NCBI GenBank assembly: GCA_963762575.1
Contig: CAVXLL010000001.1
Coordinates: 1,244,342-1,308,341, forward strand
DNA length: 64,000 nucleotides
Reading direction: 5' to 3'
From: AP-15 sp963762575
GTDB taxonomy: Bacteria > Pseudomonadota > Alphaproteobacteria > ATCC43930 > CGMCC-115725
In this document: in pieces, positions 1 to 11,202 of the stretch
Layout: each line of letters starts with the position of its first letter
Numbering within the stretch: the stretch's first letter is position 1
Position numbers and translations under genes: made by a program
Notes under the pieces: generated by a model
Told to the model about the DNA's origin: nothing
Database searches by the model: none
Seen by the model: only the letters and a program-made list of their open reading frames with translations

Positions 1-725
<725 letters not shown>

Positions 726-749
726 GGGGGTAAGCTCCAAATGCGCCGG

Positions 750-3700
750 TCATTCGGCGGCCTCGATGCGGGCGGATTGGCGCTCGGCCTGCAATTCGAG
801 AAGGGCGCGCCGATAGTCCTTCGGCGTGATCTTCACGAATGATGCAAGCGTAGTGTCCCAGTCTTCGAGCAGCGCGCGCGCCCGGGCGCTGCCGGTGAAC
901 AGGTGATGGCGCTCGAGCAGGATGCGCAATCTCGCGGCGTCGAAGCGCAGCGGGTCGCCCATGCCGTTGTCATGGACGTTCGGCGCGCGCTGCCGCGGCC
1001 GGTCGTCCGGGTCGTCATCGTCGTCGGGCTCGGCCGCGGCGAGCGGTTCGAGTTCGACCTCGCTCTGATTGCAAAGGCTCGCGAAGCGGCCCCGCGGGTC
1101 CCAGACATAGGCAATGCCGCCCGACATGCCGGCAGCGAAATTGCGCCCGGTATCGCCGATCACGACGACCACGCCGCCGGTCATGTATTCGCAGCCATGA
1201 TCGCCGGTGCCTTCGACGACGGCGGCGACGCCCGAATTGCGCACTGCAAAGCGCTCACCGGCAACCCCCTCGAAATACGCCTCGCCGGCGATCGCGCCGT
1301 ACAGCACGGTGTTGCCGATGATGATGTTTTCGGTCGGCTCGCGGCTCGCCTCGGGCGGCTGGCGCACGATCAGCCGCCCGCCCGATAGGCCCTTGCCCGT
1401 GTAGTCATTGGCGTCGCCAAAAAGCTCCAGTGTCACGCCGTGCGCGAGGAAAGCGCCAAAGCTCTGCCCGGCATTGCCGCGGAACGTCGCCCAGATCGTG
1501 TCCTGCGGCAGACCGGCATGGCCATAGCGCCGCGCGACCTCGCCCGACAGCATCGCGCCGACCGTGCGATGGACATTGCGGATCGGCCGCTCGATGCGCA
1601 CCGGTTGGCGCTCGTCGAGCGCCGGCTGCGCCTCTGCGATCAGCTCGTTGTCGAGCGCTTTGTCGAGATGGTGGTGCTGCCGCTCGCAATTGTAGATCGC
1701 GACCCCGGGCTTCGCCGGCTCCTGGTAGAGCAGACGCGACAGGTCGATCCCCTTCGCTTTCCAGTGGTCGATCGCCCGCACCATGTCGAGCTTGTCGACG
1801 CGGCCGACCATCTCGTTGAAGGTGCGAAACCCAAGTTCCGCCATCAACTCGCGCACTTCCTCGGCGACAAAGAAGAAATAATTGATGACGTGCTCGGGCT
1901 GGCCGGTGAAGCGCTTGCGCAATACCGGGTCCTGCGTCGCAATGCCGACCGGGCAGGTGTTGAGATGGCATTTGCGCATCATGATGCAGCCGGCGGCGAT
2001 CAACGGCGCCGTCGCAAAGCCGAACTCGTCGGCGCCGAGCATCGCCCCGACGACGACATCGCGGCCGGTGCGGAGCCCGCCATCGACCTGCACCGCAATG
2101 CGGCCGCGCAGCCCGTTGCGCACCAATGTCTGCTGCGTCTCGGCGAGCCCGATCTCCCAGGGCGAGCCGGCATGGGTCAGCGAGGTCAGCGGGCTGGCGC
2201 CGGTGCCGCCCTCAAAGCCGGCGATCGTGACATGGTCGGAGCGGGCCTTGCTGACCCCGGCCGCGACGGTGCCGACGCCGACCTCGGAGACGAGCTTGAC
2301 CGAAATGCGCGCCCGCGGATTGGCGTTCTTCAGATCGTGGATCAGCTGCGCCAGATCCTCGATCGAGTAAATGTCGTGATGCGGCGGCGGCGAGATGAGG
2401 CCGACCCCGGGGGTCGAATAGCGCACTCCGGCAATGACCTTGTCGACCTTGCGGCCGGGCAATTGGCCGCCCTCGCCGGGCTTGGCGCCCTGCGCCATCT
2501 TGATCTGCAGGACGTCGGCATTGACGAGGTATTCGGTGGTGACGCCAAAGCGGCCCGAGGCGACCTGCTTGATCGCCGAGCGCATCGAGTCGCCATTGGG
2601 CAATGGCTTGAAGCGCTCCGCCTCCTCGCCGCCCTCGCCGGTATTGGACTTGCCGCCGATGCGGTTCATCGCAATCGCCAGCGTCGTGTGCGCCTCGCGG
2701 CTGATCGAGCCGAAGCTCATCGCGCCGGTCGCGAACCGCTTGACGATCTCGCTCGCCGGCTCGACCTCGTCGAGCGGCACCGGATTCATCGGCCAAGTTG
2801 AACGACATCAGCCCGCGGATCGTCAGGAGCCGCTCGCTCTGGTCGTTGATCGTCGCGGCAAAGGCCCGGTAATCGGCGGGCGAATTGCCGCGCACCGCAT
2901 GCTGCAATTTGGCGACCGATTGCGGCGTCCAGGCATGGTCCTCGCCGCGCAGTCGAAAGGCGTAATCGCCGCCGAGATCGAGCATGTCCTGGTAGAGCGG
3001 GTTGTCGCCATAGGCGTTCTTGTGACGCGCGACCGCCTCCTGCGCGATCTCGCGCAGCCCCACGCCTTCGATCGTCGTCGCCGTGCCGGTGAAGTATTTC
3101 TCGACGAAATCGCTGGCGAGCCCGACCGCATCGAAGATCTGCGCCCCGCAATAGGACTGGTAGGTCGAGATCCCCATCTTGGAAATGACTTTGAGGATGC
3201 CCTTGCCGACCGCCTTGATATAGTTCTTCTGCACCTGTTCGGCGCTGAGCGGCAAACCGTTCTCGACGCGCATCTGCTCGAGCGTGGCAAAGGCGAGATA
3301 GGGGTTGATCGCCTCCGCGCCGTAGCCGGCGAGCGCGCAGAAATGATGCACCTCGCGCGCCTCGCCGGTCTCGACGACGATGCCGGTCAGGGTGCGCAGA
3401 CCCTGGCGGATCAGGTGATGGTGCACCGCCGAGGTCGCGAGCAACGCCGGGATCGGCACCCGCTCGGCCGAGGTCGCGCGGTCGGACAGGATCAGGATGT
3501 TGTGCCCGGCTTCCACCGCCAGGGTCGCCTCATGGCACAGCCGATCGAGCGCCGGCGCGATGCCGTCCGCGCCCTCGACCGCCGGCCAGGTGGTGTCGAG
3601 CGTATCGGTGCGGAAGGCGCCGACCAGGTTCTCGATCGCGTGGATCTTCTTCAGATCGCCGTCGGTCAGGATCGGCTGCGACACTTCGAGCCGGTAATGC

Positions 3701-5423
3701 GTGCCGGCCTCGTGCCCCAAGAGGTTCGGCCGCGGCCCGATCATCGAGACCAGCGACATGACCAATTCTTCGCGGATCGGGTCGATCGGCGGGTTGGTGA
3801 CCTGCGCGAAATTCTGCTTGAAGTAATTGTAGAGCAGCTTTGGGTTGTTCGACAACGCGGCGATCGGCGTGTCGGTGCCCATCGAGCCGACCGGATCGTC
3901 GGCATCGCGCGCCATCGGCTCGAGAAAGAACTGGATGTCCTCCTGGGTGTAGCCGAAAGCTTGCTGCTGTCTGAGCTGCGTCGTCGGGTCGTTGGCAGGG
4001 TCGGCACCGTCGCCCGAGAGAACTCCTCCTCGTGCTCTTCCGCGAGGTCCGGCAACTCGTGCAATTTGAACTGGGTCGCTTCGAGCCAGTCTTCGTAAGG
4101 ATGCTCGGCGGCGAGTTTGCGCTTGATCTCGTCGTCGTCGATGATGCGGCCTTCTTCGAAGTCGATCAGCAGCATCTTGCCCGGCTGCAGCCGCCATTTG
4201 CGGGTGATCTTCTCCTCCGGGACCGGCAGTACCCCGGCCTCGGAGGCCATGATCACATGGTCGTCGTCGGTGACGATGTAGCGCGCCGGCCGCAGCCCGT
4301 TGCGGTCGAGCGTGGCGCCGATCTGGCGGCCGTCGGTGAAGGCGATCGCCGCCGGCCCGTCCCACGGCTCCATCAGCGCCGCGTGGTATTCGTAAAAGGC
4401 GCGCCGCTGCGGGTCCATCAGCGGGTTGCCGGCCCAGGCCTCGGGGATCAGCATCATCATCGCATGGGCGAGCGAATAGCCGCCGCCGATGACGAGAAGC
4501 TCGAGCGCATTGTCGATGCAGGCGGTGTCGGACTGGCCGGGCCCGATCAGCGGCACCATTTTCGCGAGATCGGCGCCGAGCAGCTCGGACGACATCGCCT
4601 GGCGGCGCGCCGCCATCCAATTGACGTTGCCGCGCACCGTGTTGATCTCGCCGTTGTGGCAGATGAACCGGTAGGGGTGGGCGAGCCGCCATGACGGGAA
4701 GGTGTTGGTCGAAAACCGCTGATGGACGAGCGCCAGCGCCGAAACCGTCAGCGGGTTGCGCAGATCCTCGTAAAAGCTTCCGACCTGCGGCGCCAACAGC
4801 AAGCCCTTGTAGACGACGGTGCGGGTCGAGAAGGACGGCATGTAGAGGTCGCGCAACGCCGGCATCCCGTGGCGCTCGGCCAACGCCGCGACGCTGTTCA
4901 GGGTCTGCTTGCGGATCGTCAGGATCTTGCGCTCGAAGGCGTCCTGATCGGCAATTTCGGGGCTGCAGGCGACGATCGCCTGGCCGATCCACGGCATCGT
5001 CTCGATGACCCGGGCGCCGAGCCCGGTCGTGTCGGTCGGCACGTCGCGCCAGCCGATGAGGGTCTGTCCCTCGGCCTCGATGAAACCCTCGACATGCTCG
5101 ATCGCGATGGCGCGCGCCCGCTCCTCCCACGGCAGAAAGCACATCGCGACGGCATAGCGGCCGGGCTCGGGAAGGGTGAGCCCCTGGCGCATCGCCCAAT
5201 CGCGCAGCAGCGCATCGGGCATCTGGATCAGGCAGCCGGAGCCGTCGCCGACCAGCGGGTCGGCCCCGACCGCGCCGCGATGGTCGAGATTGACCAGGAT
5301 CTGCAAGCCGCGCGTGATGATGTCGTGCGATTTTCGTCCCTTGATGTTGGCGACGAAACCGATGCCGCACGAATCATGCTCGTTGCGCGGGTCGTAGAGT
5401 CCCTGTCCCTCAGGCAATGTCAT
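750..5423 (-). pseudogene. gltB: Glutamate synthase large subunit, full length but with two frameshifts as read
   Basis: Alpha subunit of glutamate synthase, with glutaminase and synthase sites joined by an ammonia tunnel. The coding span of about 1558 codons matches the family length. The N-terminus MTLPEGQGLYDPRNEHDSCG puts the catalytic cysteine at residue 19, so a short propeptide is probably removed. The 3Fe-4S cysteines appear in the expected C-x5-C-x4-C spacing (CIMMRKCHLNTC, near 1940-1985). The frame changes twice: near 4005-4030 (consistent with loss of one base) and near 2780-2795 (gain of one base, around FNLADE/NPVPLDEVEP). The shifts cancel, so both ends are in the same frame. 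In a housekeeping gene this pattern suggests sequence errors, but as written no full-length protein is made. gltD follows at once. Confidence 0.88.
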
Positions 5424-5720
5424 CGCGTATGCTCTTCACCCAAAGCTGTTGGCGCACAAATGAACGCGTGCCGGCGCGCGATCCGGCGCAAGTGCCATAA
5501 TATGCACAAGATCGGCGAGGACGCGAAGCGCTTTAACGCTGGGTTAAATTCCGCATCAACGGCTTAGCTACCTCCGACCCGCAGCCTCTCCGATCAAGTA
5601 CCCCTCGGGCTCGCGGCGTCGAATTCCTGTGGCATAATGGCGCGGACGCCGCGCCGCCAGAGTGGCACACGCGGTCAGGTGAGGTCGGGCTAGCCCAACC
5701 GTATCGCCGAGGTGATCGAA
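5424..5720. other. Divergent intergenic region upstream of gltB
   Basis: This stretch separates gltB (leftward) from the broken ABC-protein gene (rightward) and must contain the gltB promoter. I see no convincing protein, RNA gene or palindromic operator. The short reading frames in it have no recognisable features. Confidence 0.4.
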
Positions 5721-6705
5721 ATGCGGCGCCGAGATTTCATAGGCGTATTTTGCGGCGCTGCTCTGGCGTCGCCCTCGGTTGCCGATGCTCAACAACCCGG
5801 CAAATTCTGGCGGATAGGCCACGTGCTTGTGGCTCCACGAGAGCGGGGGGAGCAATCCGGGCGCAAGAGCTCGAAAGGGGACTGGCCGACCTCGGTAATG
5901 TCCCGGGTCGGAACATCGAGCTCTTGCACCGCTTTGCCGGTCCGCAGCCAGACAAAGTGCAGGAGGTTATCGTTTCGTTATTGCCTCAGATCGACTTATT
6001 GGTCGCCTGGGGAACAATAGGGGGAGTGGCGGCAAAGAAGGTGGCCGGCGGCGTGCCAACGGTGTTTGTGTCGGTAGGAGCCCCGGTTGAATTCGGCCTC
6101 GTCCAAAGTCTCGCTCATCCCGGCGGAAACATGACCGGCGTAACCTTCGAAGCCGCGACAGAGACATAGGGGAAGAGACTACAAATTCTCAAAGAGATCG
6201 TACCGGATCTCAAACGCGCGGCGGTACTGCGGGCCGTCGGTGACCCAAACGTCGGATTTGCAATGACGTCACTGGAAACGGCGGCGCCAGAACTCGGGGT
6301 TAGTCTCGTCTCCGTTGACATGAAATCGGCCGACGACCTCGAACCGGCATTTGCCAAAATCAAAACCAGTGAGGTAGGAGCCGTCTTGGAGATTGCTGGA
6401 GCCCTCACCTTTACTGTCGGTCCCGAGGTTGCCGTTCGCGCCCTCGCGGCCCATCTCCCATTGTGCTCCGCTTTTAGAGAGACGGTCATGGCTGGAGGAC
6501 TAGTGAGCCTCGGCCCCGACTTTGCGGCAATGACTCGTCAGGCGGCCGCGCAAATCGACAAGATCATCAAAGGGCCAAACCTGCTGACATTCCCGTCGAG
6601 CAGCCGACGAGATACGATCTGTACATCAACCTGAAGACTGCGCGTTCGCTGAACCTTACCATTCCGCCGACATTGCTTGCGCGCGCTGACGAGGTGATCG
6701 AATGA
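5721..6705 (+). pseudogene. ABC transporter substrate-binding protein (PF04392 type), decayed
   Basis: Remnant of a periplasmic solute-binding protein of the 'uncharacterised ABC transporter' family. It starts MRRRDFIGVFCGAALASPS, an arginine-rich secretion signal. The middle reads RNIELLHRFAGPQPDKVQE and AHPGGNMTGVTFEAATET, and the end is the family's typical NLTIPPTLLARADEVIE. It is broken three times: a frameshift near 5830-5860, an in-frame TAG at 6167-6169 where relatives have a tyrosine codon (ATET-Tyr-GKRLQILKE), and a frameshift near 6580. Three independent lesions make true decay more likely than sequencing error. No permease or ATPase gene lies beside it. Confidence 0.85.
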
Positions 6706-6876
6706 GGCGACTTGGCACCGGTGTAGGACGACTAACCTTCCTCGCGGCAACCGAGCATCATTCACCATAGCCCTACGATATGCGGGGCCGTCGCGGTGCA
6801 AGGTCGAGTCCCCGCTGCGCATTGAAATCGGCATCGAACGATGACATTATCGTGCCGTCGGAATGGAGGCCGAGAG

Positions 6877-7074
6877 ATGCGCACGACCCTCGCGCTAGAC
6901 GACGAGTTGCTAGCCAAAGCTCAGGATTATACCGGCCTGCGGGAGAAGTCCGCACTGGTGCGTGAGGCGCTTAAAGCGCTGATCGAGCGCGAAAGCGCGC
7001 GACGATTGGCGCGTCTGGGCGGCAGTGCGCCTGATCTCACGCCGATCCGGCGCCGCCGGCCCAAGCCGGAGTGA
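6877..7074 (+). CDS. VapB-family antitoxin
   Basis: Type II antitoxin of 65 residues, of the VapB kind seen as MRTTLALDDELLAKAQDYTG. The short N-terminal strand and following helices form the DNA-binding ribbon-helix-helix. The basic, disordered C-terminus (TPIRRRRPKPE) would bind the toxin. ATG 6877 is preceded by GGAGGC at 6865-6870, which favours it over the upstream in-frame ATG at 6841. The gene overlaps the toxin gene by four bases (GTGA), typical of translational coupling. The pair would repress its own promoter, which should lie in 6706-6876. Confidence 0.88.
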   Translation: MRTTLALDDELLAKAQDYTGLREKSALVREALKALIERESARRLARLGGSAPDLTPIRRRRPKPE

Positions 7075-7442
7075 TCCTCGTTGATACATCGGTCTGGGTC
7101 GATCATTTGCGCGCCGGCGATCAAGTGCTTGCCGGGCTGCTTGAGGCAGGAGACGTTCTGGCACACCCGTTCGTGATCGGCGAACTCGCCTTGGGGAATC
7201 TACCGCGGCGCGATCAAACCCTGCGGGGGCTGCAAGACTTGCCTAAGGCCGAAGTCGCAACGGATCGGGAAGTCCTACACTTCGTCGATTGGCATCGGCT
7301 CTTCGGGCTCGGTATCGGCTATGTCGATGCTCATCTGCTTGCCTCGGTCGGCCTGACGGCGGGCGCTGGTTTATGGACGCGCGACAGACGGCTCGGCAGA
7401 GCGGCCGATCGAATGGGTTTGGCGGTTACGCCTCCGCGCTGA
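7071..7442 (+). CDS. VapC-family PIN-domain ribonuclease toxin
   Basis: Toxin of the VapBC module, a PIN-domain endoribonuclease that normally cuts tRNA or rRNA when free of antitoxin. The acidic metal-binding residues of the fold are present: Asp5 (MILVDTSVWVDHL), Glu38 (FVIGELALGN), and Asp in IGYVDAHLLAS followed by WTRDRRL. Length (123 residues) is normal. The start is GTG, overlapping the antitoxin stop. It sits just left of the partial mannonate-dehydratase copy. Such pairs are often found near mobile or duplicated DNA, though nothing here shows they moved together. Confidence 0.88.
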   Translation: MILVDTSVWVDHLRAGDQVLAGLLEAGDVLAHPFVIGELALGNLPRRDQTLRGLQDLPKAEVATDREVLHFVDWHRLFGLGIGYVDAHLLASVGLTAGAGLWTRDRRLGRAADRMGLAVTPPR

Positions 7443-7461
7443 CCAAATCCTGCGCTGCGGC

Positions 7462-7908
7462 TCACTCACGATCAGAGCGCGGGACCAGCGCGTCGAGGAG
7501 GGCCTGGATGTAGCCGTAGCAATAGGCGAAGGCGACGCCGGAGGGGTCGCGGCCGTCGATCTGCGGGACGTGGTCGGGCATCAGCATGTAGGGGTAGGCG
7601 ACATCGCGATAGGCGGCGAGCGAGCGCGGCATGTCCATGTCGCCCTCGTCCGGGAACGCCTCCATAAAGTCGAGCTTCTTCCCCTTGATGTTGCGGAAAT
7701 GCACGTTGAAGATCTTGCCGCGCTCGCCGAACCAGCGGATCACGTCGAAGATCTCGCGCGCCGGGTCGTCGAGCATCTCGGCGACCGTGCCCTGGCAGAA
7801 ATTGAGCCCATGATAGGGGCCCTCGTGCATCTGCACGAAGCATTTGAGCCCCTCGACGGTGCCGAGCACGCGCGTCACGCCGCGATAACCGCGCGGCGTG
7901 TAGGGGTC
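7462..7908 (-). pseudogene. 3' fragment of mannonate-dehydratase-like gene (second copy)
   Basis: Codes for the last third of the protein whose complete gene lies at 10200-11195, including GLNFCQGTVAEMLDD, VHFRNIKGKKLDF and PDEGDMDMPRSLAAYRD. Homology starts abruptly at 7908. Upstream of that (minus-strand sense) the reading frame continues into unrelated sequence, so the N-terminal half is missing. The last few residues (LVPRSDRE) differ from the complete gene (LVPSPAGAGA). It is therefore a non-functional partial duplicate. Confidence 0.9.
7481..7908. repeat. 428-bp direct repeat, left copy
   Basis: Aligns without gaps to 10225-10652 with only about a dozen visible differences (about 97% identity by eye), in the same orientation. 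The pair brackets the gamma-glutamyltransferase gene. Both ends of the homology are sharp. Confidence 0.92.
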
Positions 7909-8141
7909 CGCTCCCAATATGCCCTCTTGAAACGATACCGGCGTGGTCCGCTGCGCGTTCTGGTCGGCTCTAGCGGAAGATCGCGTTGCGCCATCCAATT
8001 GGTTATCTCCCTGCCCACAATATGAGCGCTTTATGGTTGACGTTGCTTAACCCGACGGACTACGTTGCCGCCAAGCGTCGGGAGGACTTCACCAGTCCGC
8101 AAACGGCGCGTAAAGAACGATCCAAAAAGCGGAGGAAACCC

Positions 8142-10025
8142 ATGCGTCGACGAATTCAGCGCCTTCCGAAAATTATTTATCGCTTTGCCCTTCTTTTAGG
8201 CGCTGGGGTGCTGCTTTGTTCTAGCTTCGCCTTTGCCCAGTCGGTGCCGGTGCAGATGTGCAACCAAACTCCGACACCTCCTTGGTGCAGTGCGGTGCGG
8301 GGCGATCGGTCGGAGGGGTGGGTACCCCAGACGCGTTCGGAAGTCATGGCGCGAAATGGCATGGTCACGACTGTTCAGCCGCTAGCGGCAATGGCTGGTG
8401 CGCGAATTCTCATGCAGGGTGGGAATGCCATTGATGCCGCGGTTGCAACCGCGGCGGCCCTCAATGTCACCTACCCTGCGAATGTGGGTATTGCTGGCGA
8501 CTTGTTCGCGATCATCTATATCGCGAAAGAGAACAAGATTTACCAGCTCAACGCCAGCGGCATCGCCCCCAGTGGACTGACGCTCGCCCACATGAATTCC
8601 CTCGGTTACAGCTGGAACCCCGCCAATTACGGCCCCGGTTCGGGGATGCCTCCGGCGGGGATCCTCACCGTGACCGTGCCCGGGTCCCTCTGGGGCTGGC
8701 AAGAGGTGCTCGACAAGTTCGGGACGATGACTTTCAAGGACGTCTTGGAACCTGCTATTGACTACGCGGAGAACGGGTTCCCGATTACTGAGGAGATTGG
8801 TAGCGGCTGGATTTTGCCCAACGCTCTACCGCTGCAGGGGTGCTGTACGCAATTGGACCCGGATTCCGTCAATACTTTTTACATCAACGGGGTTCCTCCC
8901 GTCGCTGGGACGATCTTCACAAACCCCGACTTGGCGCACACGTTTCGTCTGATTCAGCAGCAGGGCCGTAATGTCTTCTACAACGGAGAGATTGCTCGGG
9001 CCATCGTAGCCAAGTCCAACAAGCTCGGCGGGACGATGACGCTTCAAGACCTTGCGAGCTACAAGGGCGAATGGGTGACTCCTGCTTCGACCAGCTATCA
9101 CGGCGATTTCACCGTTTATGGGACGACCGCGCCTTCGCAGGCCTGGGGCATCATGGAGGCAATGAACATCCTCGAGCAGTGTGTGCCCCAGTGGTATCCC
9201 GGCCAAAGCCTAGCTACGCTAGGGCCAGCGAATCCGCTGTTCTGGCACGCGTTGATTGAGACGAAGAAGCTGACCTATGCCGATGTGTACGCCCATAACG
9301 CCGACCCCGACGTCGTGCCGGTGCCGGTCGCCATGCTGACCTCGAAGTCCTACGCCGCGTCGCTGTGCAGCAAGGTCAACCCCAGCCAGGCCTCCGCCAC
9401 CGCGCCTCCCAGCTTTGACACGGCTGTTAGCGGCGGCACCGGCGCTGCTGTCGGCGGCGACACGATTTATCTCTCCACCGCCGATCGCTGGGGAAATATG
9501 GTATCGTGGATTAACAGCAATTATGCCGGCTTCGGGTCTGGGATCACGATCCCTGGTTATGGCTTCATCCTTCATAACCGGGGCGGCTTGTTCACCCTGG
9601 ATCCCAATAGCCCGAACATCATCGCGCCGCACAAGCGCCCATACAATACATTGTCGGCGGTATTCGTGACGCAGGATAGCATGCCTCTGCTGACGACGGG
9701 CCAGCACGGCGGCGACCAGCAGGGGATGGGGAACATGCAGGTACTGGTGAACATCCTCGACCTCGGTGCGAACGTTCAGGCCGCGGGTGACATGGCCCGG
9801 TTTACGCATAACCAGGTTGCCAACACCGTGCAGTTGGAGTCGCAGCTGTTCAATTTGGTCGGCCAACAACTGATCCAAATGGGGCATAAAGTGTCTTCTG
9901 CGGGGGGAGGAATCGCCGGAGGTTACCAGGGTATCATGTTGGTGCCCGACGCGGCTGGCTCGAACAACGGATTCTATCGCGCTGGCTCGAATTTCAGGGA
10001 GGACGGCGATTCAATCGGGTGGTAA
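8142..10025 (+). CDS. ggt: Gamma-glutamyltransferase, secreted
   Basis: Periplasmic or secreted N-terminal-nucleophile hydrolase that cleaves or transfers the gamma-glutamyl group of glutathione and related compounds. From ATG 8142 (GGAGG at 8131) the protein has 627 residues. A Sec signal peptide runs from a basic start (MRRRIQRLP) through a hydrophobic stretch to SFAFAQS. Family motifs include GGNAIDAAVATAAALNVT and the autocleavage/nucleophile region GGDTIYLSTADRWGNMVS, with Thr441 the predicted new N-terminus of the small subunit. PYNTLSAVF and GQHGGDQQGMGNMQVLVNILD are also typical. The frame is open to 7986, but only 8142 has an RBS and signal peptide. The gene lies between the two 428-bp repeats in opposite orientation to them, and its codon choice looks less GC-biased than its neighbours. 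Confidence 0.93.
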   Translation: MRRRIQRLPKIIYRFALLLGAGVLLCSSFAFAQSVPVQMCNQTPTPPWCSAVRGDRSEGWVPQTRSEVMARNGMVTTVQPLAAMAGARILMQGGNAIDAAVATAAALNVTYPANVGIAGDLFAIIYIAKENKIYQLNASGIAPSGLTLAHMNSLGYSWNPANYGPGSGMPPAGILTVTVPGSLWGWQEVLDKFGTMTFKDVLEPAIDYAENGFPITEEIGSGWILPNALPLQGCCTQLDPDSVNTFYINGVPPVAGTIFTNPDLAHTFRLIQQQGRNVFYNGEIARAIVAKSNKLGGTMTLQDLASYKGEWVTPASTSYHGDFTVYGTTAPSQAWGIMEAMNILEQCVPQWYPGQSLATLGPANPLFWHALIETKKLTYADVYAHNADPDVVPVPVAMLTSKSYAASLCSKVNPSQASATAPPSFDTAVSGGTGAAVGGDTIYLSTADRWGNMVSWINSNYAGFGSGITIPGYGFILHNRGGLFTLDPNSPNIIAPHKRPYNTLSAVFVTQDSMPLLTTGQHGGDQQGMGNMQVLVNILDLGANVQAAGDMARFTHNQVANTVQLESQLFNLVGQQLIQMGHKVSSAGGGIAGGYQGIMLVPDAAGSNNGFYRAGSNFREDGDSIGW

Positions 10026-10199
10026 TTTCGGCGGTTCACCACAACACAGCGCGGGCGCCCCGGGAATGCCGCAGATCTGATAGGCCATATCCCGGCTCCT
10101 TGTTGGCCCGCCGGTGAGTCGGTCGACGTCGGGGCGACGCGCGCCGAGCGCAAGCACATGCTTGACAATGGGACATAGCGATTGCGGGCGCAGGTGGCG

Positions 10200-11195
10200 T
10201 CAGGCGCCCGCACCGGCAGGCGACGGGACCAGCGCGTCGATGAGGGCCTGGATGTAGCCGTAGCAATAGGCGAAGGCGACGCCGGAGGGGTCGCGGCCGT
10301 CGATCTGCGGCACGTGGTCCGGCATCAGCATGTAGGGGTAGGCGACATCGCGATAGGCGGCGAGCGAGCGCGGCATGTCCATGTCGCCCTCGTCCGGGAA
10401 CGCCTCCATAAAGTCGAGCTTCTTTCCCTTGATGTTGCGGAAATGCACGTTGAAGATCTTGCCGCGCTCGCCGAACCAGCGGATCACGTCGAAGATCTCG
10501 CGCGCCGGGTCGTCGAGCATCTCGGCAACCGTGCCCTGGCAGAAATTGAGACCGTGATAGGGGCTCTCGCGCATCTGCACGAAGCATTTGAGCCCCTCGA
10601 CGGTGCCGAGCACGCGCGTGACGCCGCGATAGCCGGGCGGCGTGTAGGGGTCATGCGGATGGCAGGCGAGCCGCACCTTGGCCGTGGTGGCGACCGGGAT
10701 GACCGCGGCTAGGAAACGGTCGATCCGCTCCCAGTTCTCGTCTTCCGAGACGATGCCGGCCCGGGTCGGCGGCGCGTTGTGGTCGGCGCGGTTCCAGCGG
10801 AAGGCGGCGTTGCGCGAGCCGCCGCGCCCCGGCTCGCGCTCGGTGCGCGGAATGCCGATGATGCAGAGATTGTATTTGGCCGCGGGAATGCCGGCCGCGG
10901 CCAGCCGCTCGATCAGCCCGCAAATGCTGTCGATCTCGCGTTGCCGCTCGGGGTCCTTGCCCAATAGGATGTGTGGGCTTTCCGCCTCTTCGATCGGTCG
11001 GGACGACAGCGGCAATTGCACCATGTCGAGGGACAGGCCGAACCCCTCGACGTGCTCGCGATGCCGGTTCAGATCGTCGAGGCTCCAGTGGTGCGGGTTG
11101 CCAGGCGGGTCGACGCACACATGGGTAACCCCAAGCTGCGCCCAGACCTTGTAATCGGAATCGTCGCGCGGCCTGATTTGGGTCCCGACGTACAC
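10200..11195 (-). CDS. Mannonate dehydratase-like TIM-barrel enzyme (UxuA family)
   Basis: 331-residue member of the UxuA family, which dehydrates D-mannonate to 2-keto-3-deoxygluconate using Mn2+. Metal- and substrate-site motifs are present: CHPHDP, GLNFCQGT, NVHFRNIKG and PDEGDMDMP, then MPDHVPQIDG. The start is GTG at 11195 (MYVGTQIRPRDDSDY), seven bases after the stop of the upstream oxidoreductase gene, so the two are probably co-transcribed. No other hexuronate gene is nearby, so the true substrate may differ from mannonate. Its last 428 bp are duplicated at 7481-7908. Confidence 0.85.
   Translation of the reverse strand: MYVGTQIRPRDDSDYKVWAQLGVTHVCVDPPGNPHHWSLDDLNRHREHVEGFGLSLDMVQLPLSSRPIEEAESPHILLGKDPERQREIDSICGLIERLAAAGIPAAKYNLCIIGIPRTEREPGRGGSRNAAFRWNRADHNAPPTRAGIVSEDENWERIDRFLAAVIPVATTAKVRLACHPHDPYTPPGYRGVTRVLGTVEGLKCFVQMRESPYHGLNFCQGTVAEMLDDPAREIFDVIRWFGERGKIFNVHFRNIKGKKLDFMEAFPDEGDMDMPRSLAAYRDVAYPYMLMPDHVPQIDGRDPSGVAFAYCYGYIQALIDALVPSPAGAGA
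10225..10652. repeat. 428-bp direct repeat, right copy
   Basis: Parent copy of the repeat at 7481-7908. It lies inside the 3' part of the complete mannonate-dehydratase-like gene. Confidence 0.92.
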
Positions 11196-11202
11196 GAAAC
11201 CC

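Noticed and set aside
1440..4098. Long plus-strand reading frames opposite gltB (453 and 554 codons)
   Set aside because: They are antisense to a well-conserved gene, and their length follows from high GC and codon bias. Their products are rich in Arg, Ala, His and Asp with no family features.
7481..10652. The 428-bp repeats as ends of a composite transposon carrying ggt
   Set aside because: The repeats encode part of a metabolic gene, have no transposase or terminal inverted repeats, and no target duplication flanks them. Recombination-based origin is more likely.
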